From Thioclava dalianensis (lineage in GTDB: Bacteria > Pseudomonadota > Alphaproteobacteria > Rhodobacterales > Rhodobacteraceae): a stretch of 64,000 bases of DNA. Every line of letters begins with the position of its first letter. Position 1 is the first letter of the stretch. A program made the translations under genes and the position numbers. The notes under the pieces are model-generated. The model saw only the letters and a program-made list of their open reading frames with translations, ran no database searches and was not told the origin of the DNA. Positions 8,673 to 17,495 of this stretch are shown here, piece by piece. The stretch is from positions 111,796 through 175,795 of the forward strand of contig NZ_JHEH01000007.1 in assembly GCF_000715505.1 (NCBI RefSeq), written 5' to 3'.

Positions 8673-9887
8673 TCAGATCCGTGCCGCGCGCCGGTCCATC
8701 ACCCAAAGCGCGCCTGCGCCAATGACAGCGACGATGGCACCGCTGGCGGCGGCCAGTTCATAGCCCGCAAGCGCCGTGCCAAGCGCGAACATTGCCGCCG
8801 AAAACGCATCCCCTGCGAGCTTTTGCAGCGCCATCAGCGAGGCCCCCGCACCCGGTCGGTTCGACAGAAGGTCTTGCAGGTAGGCCATCGGCTGGGTCAG
8901 CACGACCGCCCCGCCCGCAGCCCCCGGCACGGTGAGCAGCCAGACATAGGGCGTGGGCGCCAGCAGCGGCAGAAATGCCAGATGGATGGCATAGAGCGCA
9001 GCCCCGATCCAGATCAGCGCCGTGCGCTCGACCCGCCCGATCAAGGCGGGCAGCGCCAGCATGAAGGGCACCTCCAGCCCCGCCATGATCCCGGCATAAA
9101 GCGCGGTATCGCCCGCGCCTCGGCCCGGGGTGGCCGCGAAGACCAGCCCCATCACCACCAGATAGAGCATGACCGCGCCGTTGATCGCACCCAGCGCCAC
9201 GACCCGGCTCAGGATCGGCAGATTGGCCATCTCTTGCAGGGATCGGCGGAAGGTCAGCCCCGATTTGGGATCGGGCCAACGGGTCGCGCCGTCGCGCGGC
9301 CAGAAGACCAGCACGAGGGCGAAAATCGCGATGCCGAGGGTCAAGGTGACCGGGTAGATCACGGTAAGCCGCGCGCCGTGATCGAACACCACCGCCCAGA
9401 TCGGCAGAACTGCGAGCCATGGCAGCGCAAAGAGCGCCCGCAGGGTCGAGAGGATCGCGGGGCGGTCGCGCTCGGGATGGATTGAAGCTGCGAGCCGCGC
9501 CAGCGCGAAAAGCTGGCCGAAGATCGACGCAGAGAGCGGCAGGATCAACGCATTCGCGATGATGAAGAAGGTGGCATTGTCGCCCGCCAGCACCAGCGCC
9601 GAGGCGAGGATCACCATCGCCGAGGTGCAGAGCGCAATGCCGCGCCGGTTCGCGCGTTGGTCGGCAAGGATCCCAAAGCCCACGGAGGCCGAGACCGAAA
9701 TCACCGAAGCCGCCATCAGCACCAGCGAAAAGGTGCTGTCGGACAGGTCAAAGACCTTGATCGCGAGCGCCGAGACATAGGGGCCCATCGTGGCGGCATG
9801 GGCACCAAACAGCACGAGAAGAACGGCTGCGAGCCGCAGCGCGGGATCTCTTAATATGGGTCTGAACGGCGCGAGCATGGGGCGCAT
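8673..9887 (-). CDS. MFS transporter
   Basis: A 404-residue inner-membrane protein with about twelve hydrophobic helices and the usual half-way polar loop near residues 195-215 (FWPRDG). The first loop carries [14 protein letters not shown], matching the conserved motif between helices 2 and 3 of the major facilitator superfamily. The general look is that of sugar or drug efflux carriers (SetA-like), but no substrate can be named. It is transcribed toward the esterase gene and lies downstream of hemC on the same strand, 30 bases away, so it could be read through from the hemC promoter. Confidence 0.82.
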   Translation of the reverse strand: MRPMLAPFRPILRDPALRLAAVLLVLFGAHAATMGPYVSALAIKVFDLSDSTFSLVLMAASVISVSASVGFGILADQRANRRGIALCTSAMVILASALVLAGDNATFFIIANALILPLSASIFGQLFALARLAASIHPERDRPAILSTLRALFALPWLAVLPIWAVVFDHGARLTVIYPVTLTLGIAIFALVLVFWPRDGATRWPDPKSGLTFRRSLQEMANLPILSRVVALGAINGAVMLYLVVMGLVFAATPGRGAGDTALYAGIMAGLEVPFMLALPALIGRVERTALIWIGAALYAIHLAFLPLLAPTPYVWLLTVPGAAGGAVVLTQPMAYLQDLLSNRPGAGASLMALQKLAGDAFSAAMFALGTALAGYELAAASGAIVAVIGAGALWVMDRRAARI

Positions 9888-9917
9888 TTGCGCCTATTGC
9901 GCCGCAAGATCAAGGGG

Positions 9918-10871
9918 TCAACGCCAGTCGAAGAATCCCGTGGGCGCTTGGGACAGAAGCTGTTGCGCCAGATTGCGGCCCAGCTCTGCGCCGTCAGAAA
10001 TCGGTGCGCGCCCCTCGCCCGAAATCGCCTCAGAGCCATCGGGGCGCAGGATCTCGCCGCGCAGCCACAACGTATCGCCCTCGATCCGCGCCAGACCCGC
10101 GATCGGCGTCTCGCACGACCCGTCAAGGGCTGCGAGATAGGCGCGCTCGCAGGCCAGCCGCTGGGCCGTGGGTACATCATGGATCGGCGCAAGCAGCGCC
10201 TCGGCGCGGGCATCATCGATCCGCCGCTCGATCCCGATTGCGCCTTGGGCCACCGCAGGCAGCATGTCTTCGGGCGCAATCGGCGCGGTGGCGACATCGG
10301 CCATGTTCATCCGGCGCAGCCCCGCCATCGCGAGGAAGGTCGCCTCGGCCACCCCGTCCTTGAGCTTGCGCAGACGGGTCTGGACGTTGCCGCGAAAGCC
10401 CACAACCTGCAGATCAGGCCTGCGGTAGCGCAGCTGGGCTGCGCGGCGCAGGCTCGAGGTGCCCACCACGGCCCCTTGCGGCAACTCGCCGAGGCTTGCG
10501 TGATTGAGACAGACAAAAGCGTCACGCTCATCTTCGCGCGGCAGGTAGCAATTGAGGATCAGGCCGGGCGGTTGCTCGGTCGGCATGTCCTTCATCGAAT
10601 GCACCGCCAGATCAATCCGACCGGCGCTCATCGCGTCTTCGATTTCCTTGGTGAACAGCCCCTTGTTGCCGACCTCCTTAAGCGCGGTGTCGGCGGCGAT
10701 CATACCCCGGTCATCGCCGGTGGTCTTGATCACGACGATCTCGAAAGCCTCTTCGGGCAAGCCATGGGCGGCCATCAGGCGCGCGCGCGTCTCATGGGCC
10801 TGCGCCAGCGCGAGCGGCGAGCCGCGCGTTCCGATCTTGAGCGGGGATTTTGCATCGGGCATCTGCATCAT
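9918..10871 (-). CDS. hemC: Hydroxymethylbilane synthase (porphobilinogen deaminase)
   Basis: Condenses four porphobilinogen molecules into hydroxymethylbilane for heme and other tetrapyrroles. The 317-residue protein has the N-terminal [14 protein letters not shown] segment, the active-site Asp region TTGDDRG and the dipyrromethane-cofactor cysteine in [11 protein letters not shown]. Three closely spaced ATGs (10871, 10868, 10862) are possible starts; a GAGG site favours the first two. The gene is divergent from hemE across 96 bases, an arrangement that lets two successive heme steps share a promoter region. Confidence 0.96.
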   Translation of the reverse strand: MMQMPDAKSPLKIGTRGSPLALAQAHETRARLMAAHGLPEEAFEIVVIKTTGDDRGMIAADTALKEVGNKGLFTKEIEDAMSAGRIDLAVHSMKDMPTEQPPGLILNCYLPREDERDAFVCLNHASLGELPQGAVVGTSSLRRAAQLRYRRPDLQVVGFRGNVQTRLRKLKDGVAEATFLAMAGLRRMNMADVATAPIAPEDMLPAVAQGAIGIERRIDDARAEALLAPIHDVPTAQRLACERAYLAALDGSCETPIAGLARIEGDTLWLRGEILRPDGSEAISGEGRAPISDGAELGRNLAQQLLSQAPTGFFDWR

Positions 10872-10967
10872 ACCCCTCGCATAGCCGCGTCAGATCGCCC
10901 ACGCAAGCGCGCTACGCTTGACACTTTGTATAAGGTCGCCATGAAGGGGCAACACAAGGAGGCACGA

Positions 10968-11999
10968 ATGGCCGAGAAAACGATCCTGCGAGCCCTCAAC
11001 GGCGAGGTTTTGCCCACGCCACCGATCTGGATGATGCGTCAGGCGGGGCGCTACCTGCCCGAATACCGCGCCACCCGTGCCAAGGCGGGCGACTTTCTGT
11101 CGCTGTGCTACAATCCCGAACTGGCCGCCGAAGTCACCCTGCAGCCGATCCGGCGCTACGGGTTTGATGCCGCGATCCTGTTTGCCGATATCCTGCTTTT
11201 GCCGCAGGCGCTAGGGGCGGACCTGTGGTTTGTCACCGGCGAAGGCCCGCGGCTGTCGACGGTCACGAGTGCTGCCGATTTCGCCAAGCTCAAGACGCGC
11301 GACGACATCCATGAGACGCTCAACCCGATCTATGAGACGGTGGGCATTCTCAATCGCGAGCTGCCCAGCGATGTGACGCTGATCGGCTTTGCGGGCGCGC
11401 CTTGGACGGTGGCAACCTATATGATCGCCGGGCGCGGCACGCCCGATCAGGGGCCAGCCCATGCGCTCAAGGACAGCGACCGCGAGACCTTCGTGAAGCT
11501 GATCGACCTGCTCACCGTCTCGACGATCGAGTATCTCAGCAAGCAGGTCGAGGCCGGCGCCGAGGTGGTCAAGCTGTTCGATTCCTGGGCAGGCAGTCTC
11601 AAGGGCGCGGATTTCGAGGATTTCTGCGTCGAGCCGATCCGCCAGATCGTCTCCGAGCTGAAGGCGCGCTTCCCGCAGCTTCCCGTCATCGCCTTCCCGC
11701 GCGAAGCGGGCGATGGCTATATCGGTTTTCACGAAAAGACCGGCGTCGATTGCGTGGCGATCGACAACTCGGTCAGCCCCGAATGGGCGGCGCGCAATGT
11801 GCAGATCGCGGGTTGTGTGCAGGGAAACCTTGCGTCGAAGCATATGGTGACCGGCGGGCAGGCTTTGATCGACGAGACCCGTCAGGTCGTCGAGGCCTTC
11901 CGCAACGGGCCGCATATCTTCAATCTCGGGCATGGCATCACCCCCGATGCGGACCCTGAGAACGTGGCGCTGATGATCGAGACGATCCGGGGGGGCTGA
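10968..11999 (+). CDS. hemE: Uroporphyrinogen decarboxylase
   Basis: Decarboxylates uroporphyrinogen III to coproporphyrinogen III in heme synthesis. The 343-residue protein carries the N-terminal signature [16 protein letters not shown], the active-site Asp stretch [16 protein letters not shown] and the family segment GFAGAPWT. The ATG at 10968 follows an AAGGAGG site. A TATAAG hexamer at 10929-10934 could be its -10 element, giving a leader of roughly 30 bases; no good -35 is visible. A long in-frame extension upstream runs antisense to hemC and is not the real start. Confidence 0.97.
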   Translation: MAEKTILRALNGEVLPTPPIWMMRQAGRYLPEYRATRAKAGDFLSLCYNPELAAEVTLQPIRRYGFDAAILFADILLLPQALGADLWFVTGEGPRLSTVTSAADFAKLKTRDDIHETLNPIYETVGILNRELPSDVTLIGFAGAPWTVATYMIAGRGTPDQGPAHALKDSDRETFVKLIDLLTVSTIEYLSKQVEAGAEVVKLFDSWAGSLKGADFEDFCVEPIRQIVSELKARFPQLPVIAFPREAGDGYIGFHEKTGVDCVAIDNSVSPEWAARNVQIAGCVQGNLASKHMVTGGQALIDETRQVVEAFRNGPHIFNLGHGITPDADPENVALMIETIRGG

Positions 12000-12003
12000 G
12001 CGC

Positions 12004-12585
12004 TCAGCCCTCGAGGAAGACCAGCCCGAGCGAGCTGATCAGCAGCAACGCCATCACGATATTGAAGGCGCGCAGCCGTGCCCCCGTGCCAAGCCAGCGG
12101 CTGAGCCCCTGCCCGAGCGCGGCCCAAACCGTGACGGCGACCAGATCGACCATCAGAAAGGTCGCGCCCATCACGGGCGCGCCCAGCAGACCGTAGAGCG
12201 TCACGGCACTCAAGGTCATCGCCCAAGCTTTCGGGTTCACCCATTGGAAGGCCGCGGCCTGCAGGAAGCTGAACGGGTGGGCCTTGCCGCTCTGGCCCGG
12301 CGCGCCGGACCTCGCGATCTTCCATGCCAGCCAGCACAGATAGAGGGCCGCGACAATTGTCAGCCAGCTGTGCAAGGTGGGAAAGCGGACAAACAGCTCT
12401 CCGATCCCCAGCGCGATCAGCACCACCATCAGCGCATGGCCCAAGGCCACGCCCAGCATATGCGGCACGCTCGCCCGGAATCCAAAGGTCGCGCCCGAGT
12501 TCATCAGCATGATATTGTTCGGCCCCGGCGTGATCGCCGCGACAAAGGCAAAGCCCAGCAGGGATAGCAGCAATTGTAGGGTCAT
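12004..12585 (-). CDS. LysE-family amino-acid exporter
   Basis: A 193-residue inner-membrane protein with about six hydrophobic helices. The N-terminal TPGPNN motif typical of the LysE/RhtB family is in AAITPGPNNIMLM. Members export amino acids or their derivatives; the substrate of this one cannot be told from sequence. It is convergent with hemE (4 bases between stops) and lies downstream of hemF by 22 bases on the same strand, so it is probably cotranscribed with hemF. Confidence 0.88.
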   Translation of the reverse strand: MTLQLLLSLLGFAFVAAITPGPNNIMLMNSGATFGFRASVPHMLGVALGHALMVVLIALGIGELFVRFPTLHSWLTIVAALYLCWLAWKIARSGAPGQSGKAHPFSFLQAAAFQWVNPKAWAMTLSAVTLYGLLGAPVMGATFLMVDLVAVTVWAALGQGLSRWLGTGARLRAFNIVMALLLISSLGLVFLEG

Positions 12586-12607
12586 GCGGGGATCGCCCCG
12601 TGCAGGC

Positions 12608-13498
12608 TCAGTACCATTTGGCGACCGGCGGCAGGCTCATCAGGACGGCATCGGCATTGTGCCCGGTCTCAAGCCCGAACTTGGTGCCGCGATCATAGAC
12701 GAGGTTATATTCGGCATAGAGACCGCGATGGCGCAGCTGTGCCTCGCGATCCGCCTCGGTCCACTCCTGCACCCGGCGCGCCTCGATCAGCGGCTGGAAG
12801 GCAGGCAGGAAGGCCGCGCCAACCGCCTGGGTAAAGGCGAAATCCGCCTCCCAATCGCCCGTGTTGAGATCGTCGTAGAAGATCCCGCCCACGCCCCGCG
12901 CCCGGCCCCTGTGGGGGATGAAGAAATACTCATCCGCCCAAGATTTGAAGCGCGCGTAATAGTCGCCATCATGGGCATCGCAGGCCGACTTCAGCGCGCC
13001 GTGGAAATGCGCGGTATCGTCGTCATATTCGAGGCACGGGTTGAGATCAGCGCCGCCGCCGAACCACCACGCGCCGGGTGTCCAAAACATCCGCGTGTTC
13101 ATATGGACCGCCGGGCAATGCGGGTTTTGCATATGCGCCACCAGCGAGATCCCCGCCGCCCAAAAGCGCGGATCCTCGGCCATGCCCGGCACGCCGCGCG
13201 CCGTCATCGAGGCCTGCGCGCGCGTGCCTAACTCGCCCCAGACCGTCGAGATATTCACCCCGACCTTCTCGAAAACGCGCCCCTCGCGCATCACGCTCAT
13301 CTTGCCGCCGCCATGATCCTCGCCCGCAGGCCCCTCACGCCGCGTCGGGGTCACCTCGAAGCGGCCGGGCGCTGCATCGCTCAGCGGCCCCTCCGAATGG
13401 CTGTCCTCCAGCCCCTCGAAGGCACCCACGATCCGATCGCGCAAATCCGAAAACCACTGGCTTGCCTGCGCCTTGCGGGCGTCGAAATCATCGGTCAT
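12608..13498 (-). CDS. hemF: Oxygen-dependent coproporphyrinogen III oxidase
   Basis: Converts coproporphyrinogen III to protoporphyrinogen IX using O2, in the cytoplasm. The 296-residue protein contains the family blocks FWTPGAWWFGGGADLNP and HRGRARGVGGIFYDDL, a conserved His in VAHMQNPHCPAVHMN, and the C-terminal YAEYNLVYDRGTKFGL. It is the aerobic counterpart of hemN at 31633-32988, so this organism can make heme with or without oxygen. The lysE-like gene follows in the same direction. Confidence 0.97.
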   Translation of the reverse strand: MTDDFDARKAQASQWFSDLRDRIVGAFEGLEDSHSEGPLSDAAPGRFEVTPTRREGPAGEDHGGGKMSVMREGRVFEKVGVNISTVWGELGTRAQASMTARGVPGMAEDPRFWAAGISLVAHMQNPHCPAVHMNTRMFWTPGAWWFGGGADLNPCLEYDDDTAHFHGALKSACDAHDGDYYARFKSWADEYFFIPHRGRARGVGGIFYDDLNTGDWEADFAFTQAVGAAFLPAFQPLIEARRVQEWTEADREAQLRHRGLYAEYNLVYDRGTKFGLETGHNADAVLMSLPPVAKWY

Positions 13499-13614
13499 CT
13501 GGAAAGGCCCTCGTATTGCTCGGCTCGTTTCATAGCAGGGTGGCCAACAGGCCGAAAGGCCGCGATTGATCGAAAGCCACGCGCGCCGTAAGCTGGCGCA
13601 ACAGGAGACCCAAC

Positions 13615-14022
13615 ATGCGCCTTACCCTCATGATCCTAACGTTGATCGCGCTCACCGCCTGCGGCACACCGCAAGAGCGCTGCATCCGGCAATCCACCTC
13701 GGAGCTGCGCCGCATCGACACGCTACTGGGCGAGGTGCGGGCCAATCTCGCGCGCGGCTATGCGTGGGAGGAATACACGGTGACCGTGCCCAGTTGGGAT
13801 GTCTGTGGCACCCGGACCTACACCAAGAATGGCAAGCAGTTCGAGCAGCCGCAAATGTGCATCGGCGACGAGACCGTCACGCGGCGCAGACCGGTGCCTA
13901 TCGACCCGGTCGTCGAGACGCGCAAACGCGACAATCTGTTGGCCAAGAAGGCCGAGCTGAGCAAGCTCGCGCGCAGCCAGATTGCGCAGTGCCGCGCGCT
14001 GTATCCCGAAGAGAAAAATTAA
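13615..14022 (+). CDS. Small predicted lipoprotein, unknown function
   Basis: A 135-residue protein with a classic lipoprotein signal: MRLTLMILTLIALTAC, lipobox LTAC with the lipidated Cys at residue 16. The mature part has further cysteines (C23, and two near residues 64 and 82), basic and charged helices at the end, and a central segment with TVPSWDVCGTRTYTKNGK. CAGGAG precedes the ATG. I do not recognise a domain. It is convergent with the SDR gene; a compact hairpin sits between the two stops. Confidence 0.75.
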   Translation: MRLTLMILTLIALTACGTPQERCIRQSTSELRRIDTLLGEVRANLARGYAWEEYTVTVPSWDVCGTRTYTKNGKQFEQPQMCIGDETVTRRRPVPIDPVVETRKRDNLLAKKAELSKLARSQIAQCRALYPEEKN

Positions 14023-14036
14023 GCCGCGCTGCGGCT
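14022..14036 (-). terminator. Compact hairpin terminator for the SDR gene
   Basis: A 6-bp stem AGCCGC/GCGGCT with a 3-base loop joins the two convergent stops. Read on the minus strand, the stem is followed by TTAATTTTT, which fits an intrinsic terminator of the SDR gene. On the plus strand no T-run follows. Confidence 0.6.
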
Positions 14037-14845
14037 CAGAAGGCCGGGACCTGAACCCGGTCCAGAAGCGAGCGTCCGCCATCGATGGTGACGATCTGCC
14101 CGGTCACGAAGCTGGAGCCGGACGAGGCGAGATATTGCACGGTCTCCGCCAGCTCGGAGGGCGGCGCGATCCGGCCCAAAGGCGTGCCTTCGCAGATCGC
14201 CTCGCGCCAATCGTCATTCTCCTTGAGTGCCGATTGCAGTGAGCGCGACATCACCGAGCCAAAGCTGACCCCGTTGACCCGGATCCGCTGCGGCGCCAGC
14301 GCCACGGCCAGCGAGCGGATCGCCTGATCCTGCGCGGCGCAGGCAATCGAATAGGCCATCAATTCCGGCTGCGTGCGGCATGAGGCGAGCGTCGAGACAT
14401 TGATGATCGAGCCGATCTCGCCCTCGGTGCGGCCTTCATCCTCGCTCTGCTTGATCATCCGCCGCGCCGTCATCTGCGAGATGCGCAGCGAGGCGCGCAT
14501 ATTCTGATCGAGCATCTGGTCGAGCACCTCGGTCGAGGGATCGAGCGGGTCGCAAGGCGCAAAACCACGCGCGGTGTTGACCAGCACATCAATCCGGTCG
14601 AATGCATCCACCGTGGCGGAGAGCAGGTTCTTCACCGCAAGCTTCTGACACAGATCGCCCGCGAAATAGCGCGCGGGGCCTTCGGATTTCGCGGTATCGC
14701 CCAGCTCGGAGGCGAGTTTCTCCTCATCGATATCGGCAAACATCACCTGCGCGCCGCGGTCGAGAAAATGCCGTGCAATCGCAAGGCCGATCCCGTGGGC
14801 GGCGCCTGTGACGATGGCAGTCTTACCGGAAATGGATAGCGACAT
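14036..14845 (-). CDS. Short-chain dehydrogenase/reductase-like protein with altered active site
   Basis: A 269-residue Rossmann-fold protein. The N-terminal cofactor motif VTGAAHGIG near residues 13-21 is intact. The later motifs are not: the usual NNAG is NTAR (VLVNTARGFAP), and the catalytic YxxxK is YSIAC, with Cys where the proton-relay Lys should be. A Ser in NVSTLAS could be the catalytic Ser. The C-terminal GQIVTIDGGRS matches the family. It may therefore bind a nucleotide but catalyse poorly or not at all, or use a different chemistry. It lies downstream of the methyltransferase-clpS region, which is on the same strand in the order clpS, rsmC-like, SDR. Confidence 0.85.
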   Translation of the reverse strand: MSLSISGKTAIVTGAAHGIGLAIARHFLDRGAQVMFADIDEEKLASELGDTAKSEGPARYFAGDLCQKLAVKNLLSATVDAFDRIDVLVNTARGFAPCDPLDPSTEVLDQMLDQNMRASLRISQMTARRMIKQSEDEGRTEGEIGSIINVSTLASCRTQPELMAYSIACAAQDQAIRSLAVALAPQRIRVNGVSFGSVMSRSLQSALKENDDWREAICEGTPLGRIAPPSELAETVQYLASSGSSFVTGQIVTIDGGRSLLDRVQVPAF

Positions 14846-14882
14846 GGCTCACTCCAATAAAGGTTGGCGGAAGGGTCCGCAC

Positions 14883-15932
14883 TTAGCGCCGCACGCGTGC
14901 GGGCGGTTTGGCCGGGGCCGCGCGCGCGGGCTCGCGGGCCGTGATGACACCTTGCGCGCGGGTAATCCGAAAGCGGGTCGAGCGCCCGGCAGGCGGCGTG
15001 ATTTCCTCGATCTCGCGGAAGGAGGCTGCCAGCGCATCGGCATAGGGCAGATGGCGGTTGGCGACCATCCACAACGTCCCGGTCGGCTTGAGCAGGCGGG
15101 CGGCCGCGGCGATGAAGGCCTCACCCAGTCCGGGCTCGGCATCGCGGCTTTTATGAAAGGGCGGGTTCATGATCACCGCATCCACCCGGGTCTCAGGCGT
15201 CAGGCGGGTCACATCGGCCCAGTGAAACAAAGCGCGCGGATCGCCTATATTGCGCCGCGCACAGTCGAGCGCCGTGGCATCGGCCTCATAGAGCGCGATC
15301 TGCTCGACCCCCGGGTGTGCGAGCGCCTGCGCGGCGAGCCAGCCCCAGCCCGCGCCCAGATCGGCGATCCGAGCGGGCAATGTCTCGGGCAGGCTGGCCG
15401 CCAGCAGCGCCGAGCCCTCATCCACGCCATCGGCGGAGAACACCCCCGGACGGGTGACAAAGCCCGCTACCGGCTCTGCATCACGCGCGGCCCAATCGGC
15501 CAGCGGAACCGGATCTGCCGCGAAGCGCGCGATCTTGCCATGAGCCTTGGCGACCGGCTGACCGAGCGGCACCAGCCCGCGCAATTCCTTAAGCAGGGAA
15601 TCGATGCCTTCGGACTTGGCCCCATCGACATAGATCGCCCCGCCCGGCTCCACGCAGGCCGCGGCCTGCGCGATCAACGCACGGGCCTGCGCCTTGGCGC
15701 GGGTCGCGAAAACCAGTGCAGCGGCGAAACTTCCCTCGGGCGCGAGCGTCACCGTAAAGCCGCGCGCGGCCAGCGCATCATGGTCGGGTTTGTTGGGTTG
15801 GATCACGACCACGCGCTCTTGCGGCAGCACCGTCAGATCCTGCATCCCGCCCGGCGCGAACACCGCGATCCGTCCGGTCTCGGGCAGCGCATCGGGGGTC
15901 TCAAGGGCAAAGGACAAACGAGAATGGCTCAT
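14883..15932 (-). CDS. rsmC: RsmC-like 16S rRNA (guanine-N2) methyltransferase
   Basis: A 349-residue SAM-dependent methyltransferase. The C-terminal half holds the Rossmann methyltransferase with the SAM loop DLGAGWGWLA and the N2-guanine signature IMNPPFH, followed by HLPYADAL as in RsmC. The N-terminal half is a degenerate duplicate typical of RsmC/RlmG. RsmC modifies G1207 of 16S rRNA; RlmG is an alternative assignment. The C-terminal tail is short and Arg/Ala/Pro-rich. The gene ends 37 bases before the SDR gene. Confidence 0.85.
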   Translation of the reverse strand: MSHSRLSFALETPDALPETGRIAVFAPGGMQDLTVLPQERVVVIQPNKPDHDALAARGFTVTLAPEGSFAAALVFATRAKAQARALIAQAAACVEPGGAIYVDGAKSEGIDSLLKELRGLVPLGQPVAKAHGKIARFAADPVPLADWAARDAEPVAGFVTRPGVFSADGVDEGSALLAASLPETLPARIADLGAGWGWLAAQALAHPGVEQIALYEADATALDCARRNIGDPRALFHWADVTRLTPETRVDAVIMNPPFHKSRDAEPGLGEAFIAAAARLLKPTGTLWMVANRHLPYADALAASFREIEEITPPAGRSTRFRITRAQGVITAREPARAAPAKPPARVRR

Positions 15933-16029
15933 GACGTCGCAGGTATCCCGATTACAAAACGCGCCCGTCCCTTACGGGGGCGGCGCGCCATTGGCAAGCA
16001 GCGGCGCCCTCAGCACCAAGCTGCGCTGA

Positions 16030-16374
16030 TCAGTCTTTTTCCATCGTGCATTGCAGCGGATGCTGATGACGACGCGCGAAATCCATCACCTGTGCTACTT
16101 TGGTTTCAGCGACCTCGAAGGAGAACACGCCCACCACGGCCAGCCCCTTTTTGTGGACCATCAGCATGATCTCGAAGGACTGGGCGTGGTTCAGCCCGAA
16201 GAACCGCTCAAGGATATGCACGACGAATTCCATCGGGGTGTAATCGTCATTGAGCAGCATGACCTTATACATCGGCGGGCGTTGCGTTTTCGGCCGGGTC
16301 TTTGTGGCGACACCGGTTGCGCCTTCGCTGTCGTCCTTGTCATCGTCGGACATCATGTAAAGCGGCTCGGTCAA
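16030..16374 (-). CDS. clpS: ATP-dependent Clp protease adaptor
   Basis: A 114-residue adaptor that delivers N-degron substrates to ClpA(P). An acidic flexible N-terminus is followed by the ClpS core: [17 protein letters not shown], and [11 protein letters not shown], the binding-pocket region. A second possible start (MMSDD, 16356) lies six codons in. The clpA gene is not adjacent in this window. Between this gene and the rsmC-like gene is about 97 bases with a G/C-rich stem near 15960-15992. Confidence 0.96.
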   Translation of the reverse strand: MTEPLYMMSDDDKDDSEGATGVATKTRPKTQRPPMYKVMLLNDDYTPMEFVVHILERFFGLNHAQSFEIMLMVHKKGLAVVGVFSFEVAETKVAQVMDFARRHQHPLQCTMEKD

Positions 16375-16475
16375 GGCATCTCCGGAGGATCAGGATTCGT
16401 TGAGGTCTCTGGCGGAATATAGGGTCTCCGTGTCATATGAAAAGCCTCACCGGACGCGAATGACAAGGGCAGGCC

Positions 16476-17186
16476 ATGCAACTCAGTACAATTGGCTTCG
16501 ATGCGGATGATACGCTTTGGCACAACGAGCGGTTCTTTCAGCTCACCCAAGCACGATTCGCCGAACTGATGGAGCCGCATGCGGGGTCGGATCACCTCGC
16601 CCAGCGTCTGATCGCGGCGGAGCGGCGCAACATCTCGCATTACGGGTTTGGCGTGAAGGGCTTCACACTGTCGATGATCGAGACCGCGATTGAGGTCAGC
16701 GACGGTGAGGTGCCCGCGCGCGTGCTCTCTGAGATCCTTGAAGCGGGGCGCGAAATGCTGACCCACCCGGTCGAGCTGCTGCCCCATGCGCGCGAGACGA
16801 TTGAGGCGTTGCGCGGCGCGTTTCGGATCTTGCTGGTGACAAAAGGCGATCTGATCGATCAGGAGCGCAAGCTGGCGCAATCGGGGCTCGATGCGCTGTT
16901 CGACGCGGTCGAGATCGTCTCGGACAAGACCGCCGAAGAATACAGCCGCATCTTCACCCGCCACGGGACCGGAGCGGCAGAGGGGCTGATGGCGGGCAAC
17001 TCGCTGAAATCCGACGTCCTGCCGATGATCGCGGCGGGCGGCTGGGGCGTGCATGTGCCCCATGAGCTGACCTGGAGCTTTGAGCAGGCAGCGCCCCCCG
17101 AAGACCCTGCGCGCTTTGCGACCCTGCCGGATTTGCAAGCCCTCCCGGCTCTGGTCGCGCGGATCACCGCCACGGGATGCGCATGA
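16476..17186 (+). CDS. HAD-superfamily hydrolase
   Basis: A 236-residue cytoplasmic phosphatase-like protein. Motif I is FDADDTLWHNE (nucleophile Asp near residue 9), motif II LLVTKGD, and motif III AGNSLKSDVLPMIAAGG. A helical cap separates motifs I and II. The family is close to the YjjG/phosphoglycolate phosphatase type; the substrate is unknown. It is divergent from clpS, 101 bases apart. Confidence 0.88.
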   Translation: MQLSTIGFDADDTLWHNERFFQLTQARFAELMEPHAGSDHLAQRLIAAERRNISHYGFGVKGFTLSMIETAIEVSDGEVPARVLSEILEAGREMLTHPVELLPHARETIEALRGAFRILLVTKGDLIDQERKLAQSGLDALFDAVEIVSDKTAEEYSRIFTRHGTGAAEGLMAGNSLKSDVLPMIAAGGWGVHVPHELTWSFEQAAPPEDPARFATLPDLQALPALVARITATGCA

Positions 17187-17495
17187 TCGCGCCGGTGAAA
17201 ACTTCGGGATTTACCGCGCTTCATCCGCCCCATGATCACGGCATCGGGGCGCGCTTTGCCCACCGACGCACACCACCTGTGGTAGGTGACGCAGCGGGCC
17301 GATATCTACATATTGTGGTCGAGGCCGCGCAAACATCTATAAAGTGCATGAATGTCGCAATCAAACCGCTTGAAAATACGTAGTTTTCAGCGCGCAAAAC
17401 CCGTGGTAACCTTAGAGAAATTGACCCTCCACACGTCGCCACAAGAGCGACAAAAAACAACCGGGGGGCGAAGAGGCAGTGAAAGGGCAAGAACC

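Noticed and set aside
17280..17345. Partial dyads (ACCAC-CT-GTGGT and a CACAATATG-like word) before the carboxypeptidase gene
   Set aside because: They recall NrdR or other boxes only loosely, no related gene is nearby, and neither is a complete match.
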